Source of the DNA: Eggerthellaceae bacterium
Lineage (GTDB): Bacteria; Actinomycetota; Coriobacteriia; Coriobacteriales; Eggerthellaceae
Length of the DNA stretch: 64,000 nucleotides
Direction: 5' to 3'
Assembly: GCA_009782605.1 (NCBI GenBank)
Contig: WRIR01000002.1
Location: forward strand, 1 to 64,000
Shown here: one piece after another, positions 17,188-25,846 of the stretch
How positions within the stretch are numbered: the stretch's first letter is position 1
How the letters are laid out: every line of letters begins with the position of its first letter
Made by a program: the position numbers and the translations under genes
The notes under the pieces: generated by a model
Told to the model about the DNA's origin: nothing
Databases searched by the model: none
Seen by the model: the letters and a program-made list of their open reading frames with translations, nothing else

Positions 17188-18239
17188 CGTGTCTCTCTGC
17201 CTTTCCTCGGCCGACCGGCGACGAGGTTGCCCGCACGTGTGCGCGCGTTGTCCACCACCGTCTTCACCGTCGGCTGCTTGTAGGCGCTCATTGCGGCCTC
17301 GGTCACCTTCTCACGTGCCTTGTGGACCACTTCCGCAATGCCGCCGATATTGCCGCCGCCCTCGAAATACTCGACGACCGCCTGCCCCATCGCAAAGGTG
17401 CCGGTATAGCCGATAGCCGCCTTCACGGCCCAGCCTAAGGCAGGGACGAAGGCCACGGCCTGCCGCGCAACCGAGCGGCAGACGAACCCGCCGCCGACCA
17501 GGACCGCCAGCTCCTTGGCACGCTCGGCGTTCATGGGCTGGCCGTAGGCGGCGGCGATCTGGAGGAGCATCTTTGCCTGGTTCAGGGTCATGACCGGCAT
17601 GTCGGCGCCCGGGATGAAGAGGACGAAGCCGACGCCGGCGTTCTGGAGCGAGGTCGCCTTCACGGCCTCAAGGGACAGCGGCTTGCGGATGAAGGGGAAG
17701 GCGAGCGCGAAGGCGAGCCTCTTTTCCGTACAGGTCTCGATGACCCACTCCCCCATCCTGCGCCTCAGGCTGGCCGCCCCCTCAACCGTCAGCACCTGCG
17801 GCTCGGAGGCACCGGCTGCCCGCTCGGGCAGGTTCCTCGACGGCTTCGGGGCGTCGGGGCTCAACAGGTCGCAGGCAAGCAGCTGGCCTGGGCTCCTGGA
17901 CGCCTGCGCCGCGACGATGTCCGGCATCGTCGTCACGACCATGACGGGGACGCCGCACTCGCGGAAAGCCGTCGCGTACCCGGCGATGCGCTCGTCAAAG
18001 CCGGCGACGATGACCACGATATCGGGCTCGCCCGAGACGACGACCGGGTAGGTGGGGAATGAGGACAGGGTCACCCGCGCATGGGGCGACGTGCTCATAA
18101 AGGCCTCCCGGACGAAGGACTGGATGTCTTGGGGGGCCGTCTCGTCGAGGAAGAGGCCTACGGAAAGCGGGGTCGTACGCGCACGGTCGACATTGGTCGC
18201 CTCGTCGATGATCGCCTTGATGTCTATGGGAATCTGCAC
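17184..18239 (-). CDS. DUF697 (YcjF-like) domain protein
   Basis: 351 residues. The first 150 form an alpha/beta domain resembling a degenerate GTPase-type fold (VSGEPDIVVIVAGF) with no clear P-loop GxxxxGK. The C-terminal half is DUF697-like, with hydrophobic segments around AVLVGGGFVCRSVARQAVAFVPALGWAVKAAIGYTGTFAMGQ that probably associate with the membrane. GTG 18239 follows AAAGGAAGGGAA. It stands 38 bases after rodA and overlaps the radical SAM gene by four bases. Role unknown; the position ties it to the elongation operon. Confidence 0.72.
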   Translation of the reverse strand: MQIPIDIKAIIDEATNVDRARTTPLSVGLFLDETAPQDIQSFVREAFMSTSPHARVTLSSFPTYPVVVSGEPDIVVIVAGFDERIAGYATAFRECGVPVMVVTTMPDIVAAQASRSPGQLLACDLLSPDAPKPSRNLPERAAGASEPQVLTVEGAASLRRRMGEWVIETCTEKRLAFALAFPFIRKPLSLEAVKATSLQNAGVGFVLFIPGADMPVMTLNQAKMLLQIAAAYGQPMNAERAKELAVLVGGGFVCRSVARQAVAFVPALGWAVKAAIGYTGTFAMGQAVVEYFEGGGNIGGIAEVVHKAREKVTEAAMSAYKQPTVKTVVDNARTRAGNLVAGRPRKGRETR

Positions 18240-18277
18240 AGCGTTCCCTTCCTTTCAACCTCGGATAACCTCAAGTG

Positions 18278-19468
18278 CTAGCGGCTGCCGTGTGCCCAGA
18301 CCGATCCTATCAGGCCCAGCAGCACGAAGTTCAGTATCATGAAGGACGACCCGTAGCTCATAAAGGGCAGCGGTATGCCGCTGATGGGCAGCAGTCCGCA
18401 GGTCATCCCGATATTCTCAAGGATATGGAACAGCCACATCCCGACAATACACATCACAATCAGTATGCCGAAGAGGTCTTGAGCCCCACCGGCAATACGA
18501 AAGCATATCAAAACAAGGAGCGAGTAGAGCCCGAAGAGGGCCAAAACACCTAAAAACCCGAGCTGTTCGGCAAGGACGCAGAAGATGAAGTCCGTCGGCG
18601 CCTCGGGAAGGAAACCAAGGGTCGACTGTGTGCCGTTCAAGAGCCCCTTTCCGAACAGGCCCCCCGAGCCGATGGCGATCTTCGCCTGGTTCAGGTTGTA
18701 TCCCTCGTCCGATTGGTTGTAGCTCTGGTCCATGAAAACCAAGAGGCGTTCCCGCTGGTAGTTCTTTATAAGCTTGTAGTCGCCGAACACCCCCTTGATA
18801 ACCTCGTCGAAGACGAACATGACACCGGCAAAGGCGACTACCGCCACGACGGTCATCAGGAGGTATTTCGGGCGCGCCCCTCCCACGACCAGCGCGACCG
18901 CCGCGATGAAGAGGTACACCAGCCCCGTCCCGAGGTCAGGCTGTAGCACGATGCAGGCGAAGGGTACCGCTAAGATGCCGAGGGTCTTGAGGTACTGGCG
19001 CAGGTCATCGAGCTTCCCGCCGTAGCGGGCGACCGTGCTTGCCGCAAGGAGGATGACCGTTATCTTCGCGACCTCGCCCGGCTGTATCTGGAAACCGAAT
19101 ATGGATATCCAGCGTGCGGCGCCCAGTGCGCTCACGCCGATCACCGGGAAACGCGGCGACAGGATGAGCAGGACGTTTATGACAAGGAACACGGTCGTGA
19201 AGCTTGAGAGCTTCCGATAGTCGAAGAAGCACAGCGCCATCATCACCACCGCGCCAACGGCGACACCCGTGAGCTGGCGTGTGAAGCTGTAGTCCTCGTC
19301 GAAGACGACCGCCGACCACACGACGACAAGCCCGTAGCCCACCAAGAGGGCGACCGTGGCGAGAAGGGGGAAGTTGATGAACCCCAAAAACCCGCGGCGC
19401 AGCTTCGGCGCGGCATGGCCGTCCCGGCTGCGAATCCCCACCGCGCTGATTTCCGGTACCTGTGCCAT
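18278..19468 (-). CDS. rodA: Rod-shape SEDS peptidoglycan polymerase
   Basis: 396 residues with ten or so membrane segments, SEDS family. Diagnostic segments are KIAIGSGGLFGKGLLNGTQS, FLPEAPTDFIFCVLAEQLGF and the C-terminal GIPLPFMSYGSSFMIL. RodA polymerises lipid II during elongation together with the class B PBP encoded just upstream (eight bases between). ATG 19468 follows AGGAGGGCAG. FtsW is the alternative, but the mre/PBP2 context supports RodA. Confidence 0.94.
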   Translation of the reverse strand: MAQVPEISAVGIRSRDGHAAPKLRRGFLGFINFPLLATVALLVGYGLVVVWSAVVFDEDYSFTRQLTGVAVGAVVMMALCFFDYRKLSSFTTVFLVINVLLILSPRFPVIGVSALGAARWISIFGFQIQPGEVAKITVILLAASTVARYGGKLDDLRQYLKTLGILAVPFACIVLQPDLGTGLVYLFIAAVALVVGGARPKYLLMTVVAVVAFAGVMFVFDEVIKGVFGDYKLIKNYQRERLLVFMDQSYNQSDEGYNLNQAKIAIGSGGLFGKGLLNGTQSTLGFLPEAPTDFIFCVLAEQLGFLGVLALFGLYSLLVLICFRIAGGAQDLFGILIVMCIVGMWLFHILENIGMTCGLLPISGIPLPFMSYGSSFMILNFVLLGLIGSVWAHGSR

Positions 19469-19476
19469 CTGCCCTC

Positions 19477-21654
19477 CTAGTCCCCTCTTCCCCCGCCGCC
19501 ATGCAGGGCCCTGAGCTCTTCCCGGCTCAGTGACCGGCCCGTCGAGCCGGGGATGGGGACAAGCTTGCCGTCGAGGGTGCCCTCGTCGTATCGCAAAGCA
19601 GCGCTCAAGACCTCAGCGCACAGCGGGCAGGCCGAAAGTGCCCCCGCACCGCCTTCTTCGACGACGCAGGCGACCACGTACTTCGGGTCCTTGTACGGTG
19701 CCCAACAGGCGAACCAGCCGGTATCCGGTATCCCCTCTTCTGGCAACCCGACCTCGGCGGTGCCGGTCTTTGCGGCGGCGTCGGTCAGGCCATAGGCCCA
19801 GAAGGTCTTAGAGACGTCCCAGTCCTCCTGGGCGACGCCGTGCAGGGCATCCCGCACGAGGGCAAGGTGCTCTTCCTTGATGTTCAAGGGGTCGCCTTCT
19901 TCTTCGAGCCCCCTGCTCACGACAACCTCGCCCTCGGAGTTCCTTACCTCCTTGAGTATGTGGGGCCTGATGCGCTTGCCTGTTGCCACTGCCGCATAGC
20001 CGACCGCCATCTGCAGGGGCGTCACCTCGACGTTGCCCTGCCCGATAGACATGTTGGAAAGGTCGCCCGGACGCCAAGGTGCTTCCTCGGGGACATCGCG
20101 GTAATATTCGAGCCTCCAAGCAGGAGTCGGGATGATTCCCGTCGCCTCGCCCTTCAAGTCGACGCCGGTCGGGCCGGAGAACCCGAAGCGCTTGATGAAG
20201 TCCTGCATGGCTGTGTCCCCGATCTTGTCACGCGCCTCGTAAAAACCCTTGGCGATCTCGTAGAAGACGACGTCGCAGGAGACGACGATGCCGGTGCGGA
20301 AGTCCAGGGGGCCGTGCCCGTAGAGGTTCCAGCAGCCTTGGCCATAGGCTTCGCCGAAGCCCGTCCACCAGCCATCGCAGACCCATTTGCGCTCCTTGTC
20401 GGCAAAGCCGTACTCAAGCCCGGCAAGGCCCGTGAAGGCCTTGAAAGTCGATGCCGCCGGATAGGTGCCGGCGACAGCCCGATTGAGCAGGGGATGGTGG
20501 GACTCGTCCGCATTAAGCAGCTCATACTCCTCAGTGCTGATACCGCCGACGAAGCTCTCGGGGGTATAGGTGGGATAGTTGGAGAGCGCCGCGATGCCGC
20601 CGTCGCGCACGTCGATGCACACGAGCGACGCGGTGACCCCCCTGCCCGTGCCGATCACACCGTCGATGGGCGCTATCATGGCAGCCAGGGCCTTGTCAGC
20701 GACCTGCTGTATCGGGGCCCGCAAGGTGAGGTAGACGTCGTTTCCCTTGGTGGGGGCCGTCTCGCTCACCACCTCGCGCACCGTCCCGTCGACGTCGGCA
20801 ATGACGACCCGCTGCCCGTGGTCGCCGGCAAGGAGGCGGTTGTAGCTCGCCTCGACGCCGCTTTTGCCGGTGATGTCGCCCATCATGACATTGGTGCCTT
20901 CGTCGGGGTTCTTCAGCTGCTCGGGCGCCACGACGCCGGCGTAGCCGAGCACATGCGCGCCCAAGGCCCCCCAGGGATATTCCCGCACGGTACGGGACTG
21001 GGTGCTCACCCCGGGAAAGGCAGTCGAGTGCTCCGCTATGAAGGCGATCTCGCGCAGGCTCACGTCGCTCGCGACGATGCGCTGGGACTGTGCGCCGGAG
21101 CTCGTGTCGCGGATGCGCTCCCGCACCACGTTGTGGGGGATGCCGAGAAGCACAGAGAGGCGCTGCACCACGGAGCGGTCGGACGCAACCTCGGCGCTGG
21201 CGAGCACTGTTTGCGTGGTACGGTTCTTCACGAGGGGGACGCCGTCCGCGTCAAAGATATAACCCCGCGGCGCCACGGTGGACACCGTGCTGTAGAGGTT
21301 TTGCCGCGCCTGCTGGGCATAGTCCTCCCCCAAAAGCACCTGCATGCTCCACAGCCTGATGCCCAGGGTGCCGAAGATGGCCGCGGTCAGGACACCCATC
21401 GCCATGAAACGGGATCTGAGCCTGTCCACCAGGCCCATCGCCGACTCCTCGAAGCCGCTCACCTGGATGTCCGAGCCGCCCCAGCGCTTCGCCTCGGAAA
21501 GCGACGCCGTGATGTCGATAGTGTCGATTGAGGCCACCGCGTGCCTCCCGCCGACGTGGGTTGACTTCCTCTTGTTCCGGACGGAGTACAGGACAAGCGC
21601 CGCGACGGTGCAAAGGACAAGCGTTATGGCGATGACGATTCCCGCGGTTAACAC
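19477..21654 (-). CDS. mrdA: Class B penicillin-binding protein 2 (elongation transpeptidase)
   Basis: 725 residues. Transpeptidase motifs: SxxK as STFK (402-405), SxN-type SCD (459-461) and KTG (629-631). The N-terminal PBP dimerisation region starts at APRGYIFDADGVPLVKNR. There are two hydrophobic segments before it: residues 3-23 and 84-104. Most PBP2 proteins have one, so residues 1-75 are an extra N-terminal anchor. GTG 21654 follows AGGAGGAAAC. It forms the elongasome pair with RodA. Confidence 0.93.
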   Translation of the reverse strand: MLTAGIVIAITLVLCTVAALVLYSVRNKRKSTHVGGRHAVASIDTIDITASLSEAKRWGGSDIQVSGFEESAMGLVDRLRSRFMAMGVLTAAIFGTLGIRLWSMQVLLGEDYAQQARQNLYSTVSTVAPRGYIFDADGVPLVKNRTTQTVLASAEVASDRSVVQRLSVLLGIPHNVVRERIRDTSSGAQSQRIVASDVSLREIAFIAEHSTAFPGVSTQSRTVREYPWGALGAHVLGYAGVVAPEQLKNPDEGTNVMMGDITGKSGVEASYNRLLAGDHGQRVVIADVDGTVREVVSETAPTKGNDVYLTLRAPIQQVADKALAAMIAPIDGVIGTGRGVTASLVCIDVRDGGIAALSNYPTYTPESFVGGISTEEYELLNADESHHPLLNRAVAGTYPAASTFKAFTGLAGLEYGFADKERKWVCDGWWTGFGEAYGQGCWNLYGHGPLDFRTGIVVSCDVVFYEIAKGFYEARDKIGDTAMQDFIKRFGFSGPTGVDLKGEATGIIPTPAWRLEYYRDVPEEAPWRPGDLSNMSIGQGNVEVTPLQMAVGYAAVATGKRIRPHILKEVRNSEGEVVVSRGLEEEGDPLNIKEEHLALVRDALHGVAQEDWDVSKTFWAYGLTDAAAKTGTAEVGLPEEGIPDTGWFACWAPYKDPKYVVACVVEEGGAGALSACPLCAEVLSAALRYDEGTLDGKLVPIPGSTGRSLSREELRALHGGGGRGD

Positions 21655-21662
21655 GTTTCCTC

Positions 21663-22241
21663 CTAAAAACGGTGCTTGGTGCGCACTTTCCCCAGATTCT
21701 TGCCTGAGGTCAGTGAGACGTGCATCGAGTCATGTGCGCGCGAAGAGGGACGGCCGGGCTCGTCGAAGAGCCTCCGCACAAAAGCTAAGAGCGGAAGGCC
21801 GACGGCGCAATTGTAGAAGGCGCAGGGTAGGGCCCGCAGGACAAGCGCCTCAAGGAGGCTTGCCGCAATGCCGGTCGAGACCATGAAGACCGCATAGAAC
21901 ACCTCGACCAGGAACACCGCGACGATGAATATGGCAAGGGGCATGAAGAGGGTGTCGTTGTTGAGGACGGTGAAGACGCGCGAGGCACCGAAGGCGGCCA
22001 GCACCAGAAGGAAGGCCATCGCCCCAACAGGCGCGTTGCCCAGCAGGTCGAAGAGCATGCCGAAGGCGAAGGCCACCAGCAAGGCCGCATTGCCCGCCGG
22101 GCGGGTGATGGCCGCTATCAAGGCATAGATCATGCAGAAGTTCGGCATCGCCGAGAAGAGGGCGATGTTCGGGGCGAGAACGAGCTGCAAGAGCACCGCG
22201 AGGAAGGCGCCTGCCGCGAGGATGAAGGTGTCACGCTCCAT
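21663..22241 (-). CDS. mreD: Rod-shape determining membrane protein MreD
   Basis: 192 residues, nearly all hydrophobic with five or six predicted helices, the MreD pattern. It lies between mreC (overlap 11 bases) and the PBP2 gene (eight bases). ATG 22241 begins MERDTFILAAGAFLAV. Sequence motifs are weak, as is usual for MreD; assignment rests on size, topology and synteny. Confidence 0.88.
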   Translation of the reverse strand: MERDTFILAAGAFLAVLLQLVLAPNIALFSAMPNFCMIYALIAAITRPAGNAALLVAFAFGMLFDLLGNAPVGAMAFLLVLAAFGASRVFTVLNNDTLFMPLAIFIVAVFLVEVFYAVFMVSTGIAASLLEALVLRALPCAFYNCAVGLPLLAFVRRLFDEPGRPSSRAHDSMHVSLTSGKNLGKVRTKHRF

Positions 22242-23160
22242 CGCCGTCCACCCCGCTTTCCCCTTCGTCCCCGTTCCCGTCCTCGGGCGGGGGCGTGTCC
22301 GACGGCAAGGGCGCATCTCCTTCGGAGTCCATCTTTACTATCACCAGGACTTCTTCCAAGGAGCGTGCAGACGCATTCGCGAGGACCACTATCCTGCGGG
22401 TCTCGCCTCCCTGGTTCTCGTCCACCCTGACGACCGTGCCAACCAAAAGCCCCCTGAAATAGCGGCCCCCGAGCCCAGAGGTGATGAGGACGTCACCCAC
22501 CTGCACCCCTGCGTTCACGTCGAGGTTCTCAAGGTAGAGCAGCCCGTCGAGGGAGCCTCGCACGATACCCTCGGCCCGGTTCGACTGTATGAGCACGGCT
22601 ACCCCGCTTTGCGGGTCCTGGAGCAGGCGCACCGTGGCGCTCGCCCCGCTCACCGACACGACCTGCCCGATGATGCCGGACTGGCCCATGACCGGGAGGC
22701 CGGCGATGATGCCGTGGCGCTCGCCCCGGTTGATGGTTATCGTATTCTCCCAGGCGTGCGCGGTGCGGCTCGTCACGCGGGCAGGCACCGTATCCAACAC
22801 GTAATACTCCTTGAGGCCGAGAAGGTCCTCAAGGCGGTTCGCCTCCTGGCGGTACTCCTCGAGGCGGGCTATCTGCTCACGCAGCTCCTGGTTCTGCTGC
22901 CGCAGCGCCTCAAGGGTCGCCTCCGACGCCGAGAGGTTGTCCAAGGCCGCCGAGGCGCTGTCGGTTCCCGACCCAATGGCCCCGCTCGCGAACTTGAGGG
23001 GGATTACCGCCCCGGACACCGAGCTCTGGACCTGGTGGAGGACACCTTCCTCGCCTTCGCGGAAATAGAGAGTCACGAGGACAAGCGACACGACAAGCAG
23101 CCCCGCCAATAAGATATTACTGCCGAGAGCGGCAATACTTTGTTGCAGCTTCAATGCCAT
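22231..23160 (-). CDS. mreC: Rod-shape determining protein MreC
   Basis: 309 residues. One N-terminal membrane helix (about 13-32), then a coiled coil (LRQQNQELREQIARLEEYRQ) and the periplasm-type beta domain with RTAHAWENTITINRGERHGI and VLITSGLGGRYFRGLLVG, both conserved in MreC. The C-terminal 25 residues are acidic and Pro/Gly-rich. It scaffolds the elongation complex. Starts 11 bases after mreB. Confidence 0.94.
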   Translation of the reverse strand: MALKLQQSIAALGSNILLAGLLVVSLVLVTLYFREGEEGVLHQVQSSVSGAVIPLKFASGAIGSGTDSASAALDNLSASEATLEALRQQNQELREQIARLEEYRQEANRLEDLLGLKEYYVLDTVPARVTSRTAHAWENTITINRGERHGIIAGLPVMGQSGIIGQVVSVSGASATVRLLQDPQSGVAVLIQSNRAEGIVRGSLDGLLYLENLDVNAGVQVGDVLITSGLGGRYFRGLLVGTVVRVDENQGGETRRIVVLANASARSLEEVLVIVKMDSEGDAPLPSDTPPPEDGNGDEGESGVDGDGA

Positions 23161-23171
23161 GGGAGGGCACC

Positions 23172-24227
23172 TTACTTAGAACGCATGAGGACCTGTTTGA
23201 GCGCGGTGGGGGTTTCAAGCACCTTCAAGCATCCCATGACCACGTTGGTCAGGGAAGTCTCGCTCGTCCATACCGGTATCTCGAGCTTTTCGGTCAGATA
23301 GCGGTCAAGCCCCGAGAGCAGGCCTCCGCCGCCCGTCAGGAGTATGCCGTTTTGGATGATGTCGCTTGCCAGGTCAGGGTTCGTCTTCTTGAAGGTCTCT
23401 TTGATGTGGATCACCATCTCGTCGACGGGCACGCGCAGGGCCGTCCGCACATCCTCGGACTGGATGATGACTTCCTTGGGCTGCTCCGTGACAACGTCTT
23501 GCCCGGATATCGCCATGTCGCGCTCCCGGCCGTCCTCGAAGGGCAGGACCGAGCCTATCTTGATTTTGATGACCTCGGCGGTGCGCTCCCCTATCTTGAT
23601 GCCGAGGAGGTCGCGCAGGTGCATGGCGATAGCCTCGTCCATGCGGTTGCCCGCAAGGCGCAGCGACGATGAGGTCACGATGCCGCCGAGGGATATCACC
23701 GCCACCTCGGTCGTCCCGCCGCCGATGTCGACGACCATGGAGCCGGTCGGCTCTGTCACCGGCAGGTCGGCGCCCATGGCAGCAGCCATCGGCTCTTCGA
23801 TGAGGTAGGCCTGACGGGCTCCCGCCTGGATGGCCGCCTCGAACACCGCACGCTTCTCGACCGAGGTCGCCCCGCAGGGGATGCAGATGACGATGCGCGG
23901 CTTCGGCTGCCACGGGTAGCGGCGCGGGGCCGCCCGGTTGATGAAGGCCGAGAGCATGGCCTCGGTCACGTCGTAGTCGGCGATGACGCCGTCGCGCAGG
24001 GGATGCTCGGCGGAAAAGGCTTCGGGGGTGTGGTTTATCATGTTCTTCGCCTCGTGGCCGACAGCCAAAACGCGGTGGGTGCTTTTCTCTATAGCAACGA
24101 CAGAGGGCTCGTTGATAACGATGCCCCCGCCTGAGATGGCTACCAAAGTATTCGCAGTACCGAGGTCAATTGCCATATCGGATGACATTTGCCCTGAAGC
24201 ACCTGAAAACCTATCGAATATCGACAT
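23172..24227 (-). CDS. mreB: Actin-like rod-shape protein MreB
   Basis: 351 residues, actin fold. Phosphate 1 loop DLGTANT, phosphate 2 DIGGGTTE, adenosine motif LTGGGGLLSGL. Polymerises on the inner membrane and positions the elongation machinery. ATG 24227 (MSIFDRFSGASG) follows AAAGGGG at a longish spacing; residues upstream to 24305 are promoter region. First gene of the mreBCD-mrdA-rodA operon. Confidence 0.95.
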   Translation of the reverse strand: MSIFDRFSGASGQMSSDMAIDLGTANTLVAISGGGIVINEPSVVAIEKSTHRVLAVGHEAKNMINHTPEAFSAEHPLRDGVIADYDVTEAMLSAFINRAAPRRYPWQPKPRIVICIPCGATSVEKRAVFEAAIQAGARQAYLIEEPMAAAMGADLPVTEPTGSMVVDIGGGTTEVAVISLGGIVTSSSLRLAGNRMDEAIAMHLRDLLGIKIGERTAEVIKIKIGSVLPFEDGRERDMAISGQDVVTEQPKEVIIQSEDVRTALRVPVDEMVIHIKETFKKTNPDLASDIIQNGILLTGGGGLLSGLDRYLTEKLEIPVWTSETSLTNVVMGCLKVLETPTALKQVLMRSK

Positions 24228-24267
24228 AAAAGGCTGACCCCTTTGTTTCTTAGACGTACAAACCGAT

Positions 24268-24273
24268 ATTCTA
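24268..24273 (-). promoter_or_regulatory. Candidate -10 box of the mreB operon
   Basis: Minus-strand TAGAAT in context GATAGAATAT, 41 bases upstream of the mreB ATG. No good -35 hexamer at 16-18 bases. Confidence 0.35.
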
Positions 24274-24385
24274 TCACAGGGGCAAAAGCCATGCTGAAAA
24301 TCCACACGGGGTACACCAGCAATATCGCGTCAACCCTCCCCTTCTCGCCTTCCGGGTCCACGCCAGCCAGCTTCTTTAACCCCAC

Positions 24386-24546
24386 AGGTCCACGCCAGTC
24401 AGCGAGAGGCGCCCCCGTGCCCAAGATTGCGCCGCTATGCGGCCGAGCGTACTTCCGTACGCGAGGGAAAGCATAAAAGGCTCAAGATTGGGTGCGCGGG
24501 CGCCTCGCAGCGTCGAGCAGTTACGCTGATTGTAAATCAGCGTAAC
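24386..24546 (+). repeat. 161-bp structured element, copy 1
   Basis: Read on the plus strand this runs from AGGTCCACGCCAGTCAGCGA to a final hairpin GTTACGCTGAT/ATCAGCGTAAC. It aligns over its whole length with 41817-41977 (minus). Predicted helices: CCGC-tat-GCGG, GCGTAC-ttcc-GTACGC, an outer pairing GCGCCCCCGTGCCC with GGGTGCGCGGGCGC, and the terminal hairpin. Differences between copies mostly fall in loops or keep pairing. A partial repeat of its 5' end (ggtccacgccagccagc) lies just upstream at 24356-24372. The element ends three bases after the hydA stop, so it also covers most of the hydA-mreB gap. No protein is evident. Confidence 0.85.
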
Positions 24547-24549
24547 CCG

Positions 24550-25839
24550 TTAGTGGACGCTACAAGAGAAGCACGGGTCGTAAGCGCGGATGAGCTTTTC
24601 GACCTCAAGCTTGAGGGCGGCCTCGGCAATGCCCTCGCCGACAAGCTTCTCTGCCAGCTTGCGCACGTCGGCCTCGATGTTCGCGAGGTTTTGCGCGGTC
24701 GGGGTGAGGATGGAGGCATGGACGACCTTGCCCGCCTCGTCGATGGTCAGGTCGTGGAAGAGCGCTCCGCGGGGGGCCTCCGTAAAGCCCACGCCCCGCC
24801 CGGCCTTCACGCTGAAAGGCACGGGCTCGCTTGTGCCCGCATAGCCGTCGGCTGCAAGCCTGCGGCAGATGCCCGCACAGCGCTCAAGCGCGTCGACGAG
24901 CTCCACCGCCTGCGCGACGTTGTTCTTGAGCGGGTTGAGCTCCGGCGGCCGCAGCCCGGCCTTTGCCGCTGCCACCTTCGCGTTGGAGCTCAGGTGCTTC
25001 CAGGACGCATTGATGCGCGAAAGCGCCGTTGCCATATAGGGCCGCCCGGTCGCACGCGCCCGCGCGAAGAGGGCCGCGGAACGGTCAACGGCATACTCCT
25101 CGATGTTGTCGCCGATGTCGCCGGCCTCAAAGGTGAGGTCGGCCTGGAGGAAGCGTGCCGTGTCGGCGGTGATTATCGGGTAGTAGCCGTCCTGGACCAT
25201 GGCGAGCATGTCGCCGTCGGTTGAGATGTCGGTTATCGGGAAGCTGTTGAAGAGGTCGACCGCCTTCTCCATGAAGGGGAGCATCCCTTCCATCTTCCCC
25301 GCAAGCTCAAGGTATTCCTCGGGCGCTACCTCGTGGGTGAAGCCGCCAACGACCGCCGTTATCGGGTGGACGGAGCGCCCGCCGATGCGGGTGCACAGCT
25401 CGTTGCCGAGCGCCTTGACCTCAAGCGCCGAGTTGAGCAGCGCCGGGTCGCTTGCCGCCAGAGGGAAGATGTCGGGGGTACCGACAAAGTCCGGCGTCGC
25501 AAGCACAAAGAGGTGGGTCGCGTGGTTTTGCAGGTAGGAGCCGTATACCAGAAGCTCCCTGATAGCCTGGGTGCGTGCGCTCGGCTGGACGTCGAAGGCG
25601 CGCTCGATGGCCTTGAGGTCGGTCACGACATGGCTCGCGGAGCATATCCCGCAGATGCGCGACGAGATATAGGTGACCTCCGAGTAGTCGCGGCCGCGCA
25701 CCATGCTCTCGAAGAAGCGGGCGGGCTCGACCACCTGTATCTCGACCGTATCGACGGCCCCGTCGGCCACGACGACGCGGACGTTCCCGTGTCCCTCGAC
25801 GCGGGCGATATGGTCTATGTGAAGGGCGGTGTTCGTCAT
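24550..25839 (-). CDS. hydA: [NiFe]-hydrogenase large (alpha) subunit, sulfhydrogenase type
   Basis: 429 residues. Nickel-binding Cys pairs: C63/C66 in RICGICSASH and C423/C426 in DPCFSCSVH. N-terminal ARVEGHG is family-typical. The chain stops exactly at the His (429) after which maturation proteases normally cut, so no C-terminal extension exists to be removed. With the three genes before it, it forms the hydBGDA order of the Pyrococcus furiosus soluble NADP-linked hydrogenase (group 3b), so it likely couples H2 with NAD(P)H in the cytoplasm. ATG 25839 follows AAAGGA. No hyp maturation genes are in the window. Confidence 0.93.
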   Translation of the reverse strand: MTNTALHIDHIARVEGHGNVRVVVADGAVDTVEIQVVEPARFFESMVRGRDYSEVTYISSRICGICSASHVVTDLKAIERAFDVQPSARTQAIRELLVYGSYLQNHATHLFVLATPDFVGTPDIFPLAASDPALLNSALEVKALGNELCTRIGGRSVHPITAVVGGFTHEVAPEEYLELAGKMEGMLPFMEKAVDLFNSFPITDISTDGDMLAMVQDGYYPIITADTARFLQADLTFEAGDIGDNIEEYAVDRSAALFARARATGRPYMATALSRINASWKHLSSNAKVAAAKAGLRPPELNPLKNNVAQAVELVDALERCAGICRRLAADGYAGTSEPVPFSVKAGRGVGFTEAPRGALFHDLTIDEAGKVVHASILTPTAQNLANIEADVRKLAEKLVGEGIAEAALKLEVEKLIRAYDPCFSCSVH

Positions 25840-25846
25840 GGCGGTG

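Noticed and set aside
19477-21654. Missing SxN motif in PBP2 as evidence of inactivity
   Set aside because: SCD in place of SxN resembles the SSD of well-studied active PBP2 proteins, so it is normal.
24520-24546. Rho-independent terminator of the hydrogenase operon
   Set aside because: The hairpin has no following T-run on either strand, and its counterpart in copy 2 lies before obgE, so it belongs to the repeated element.
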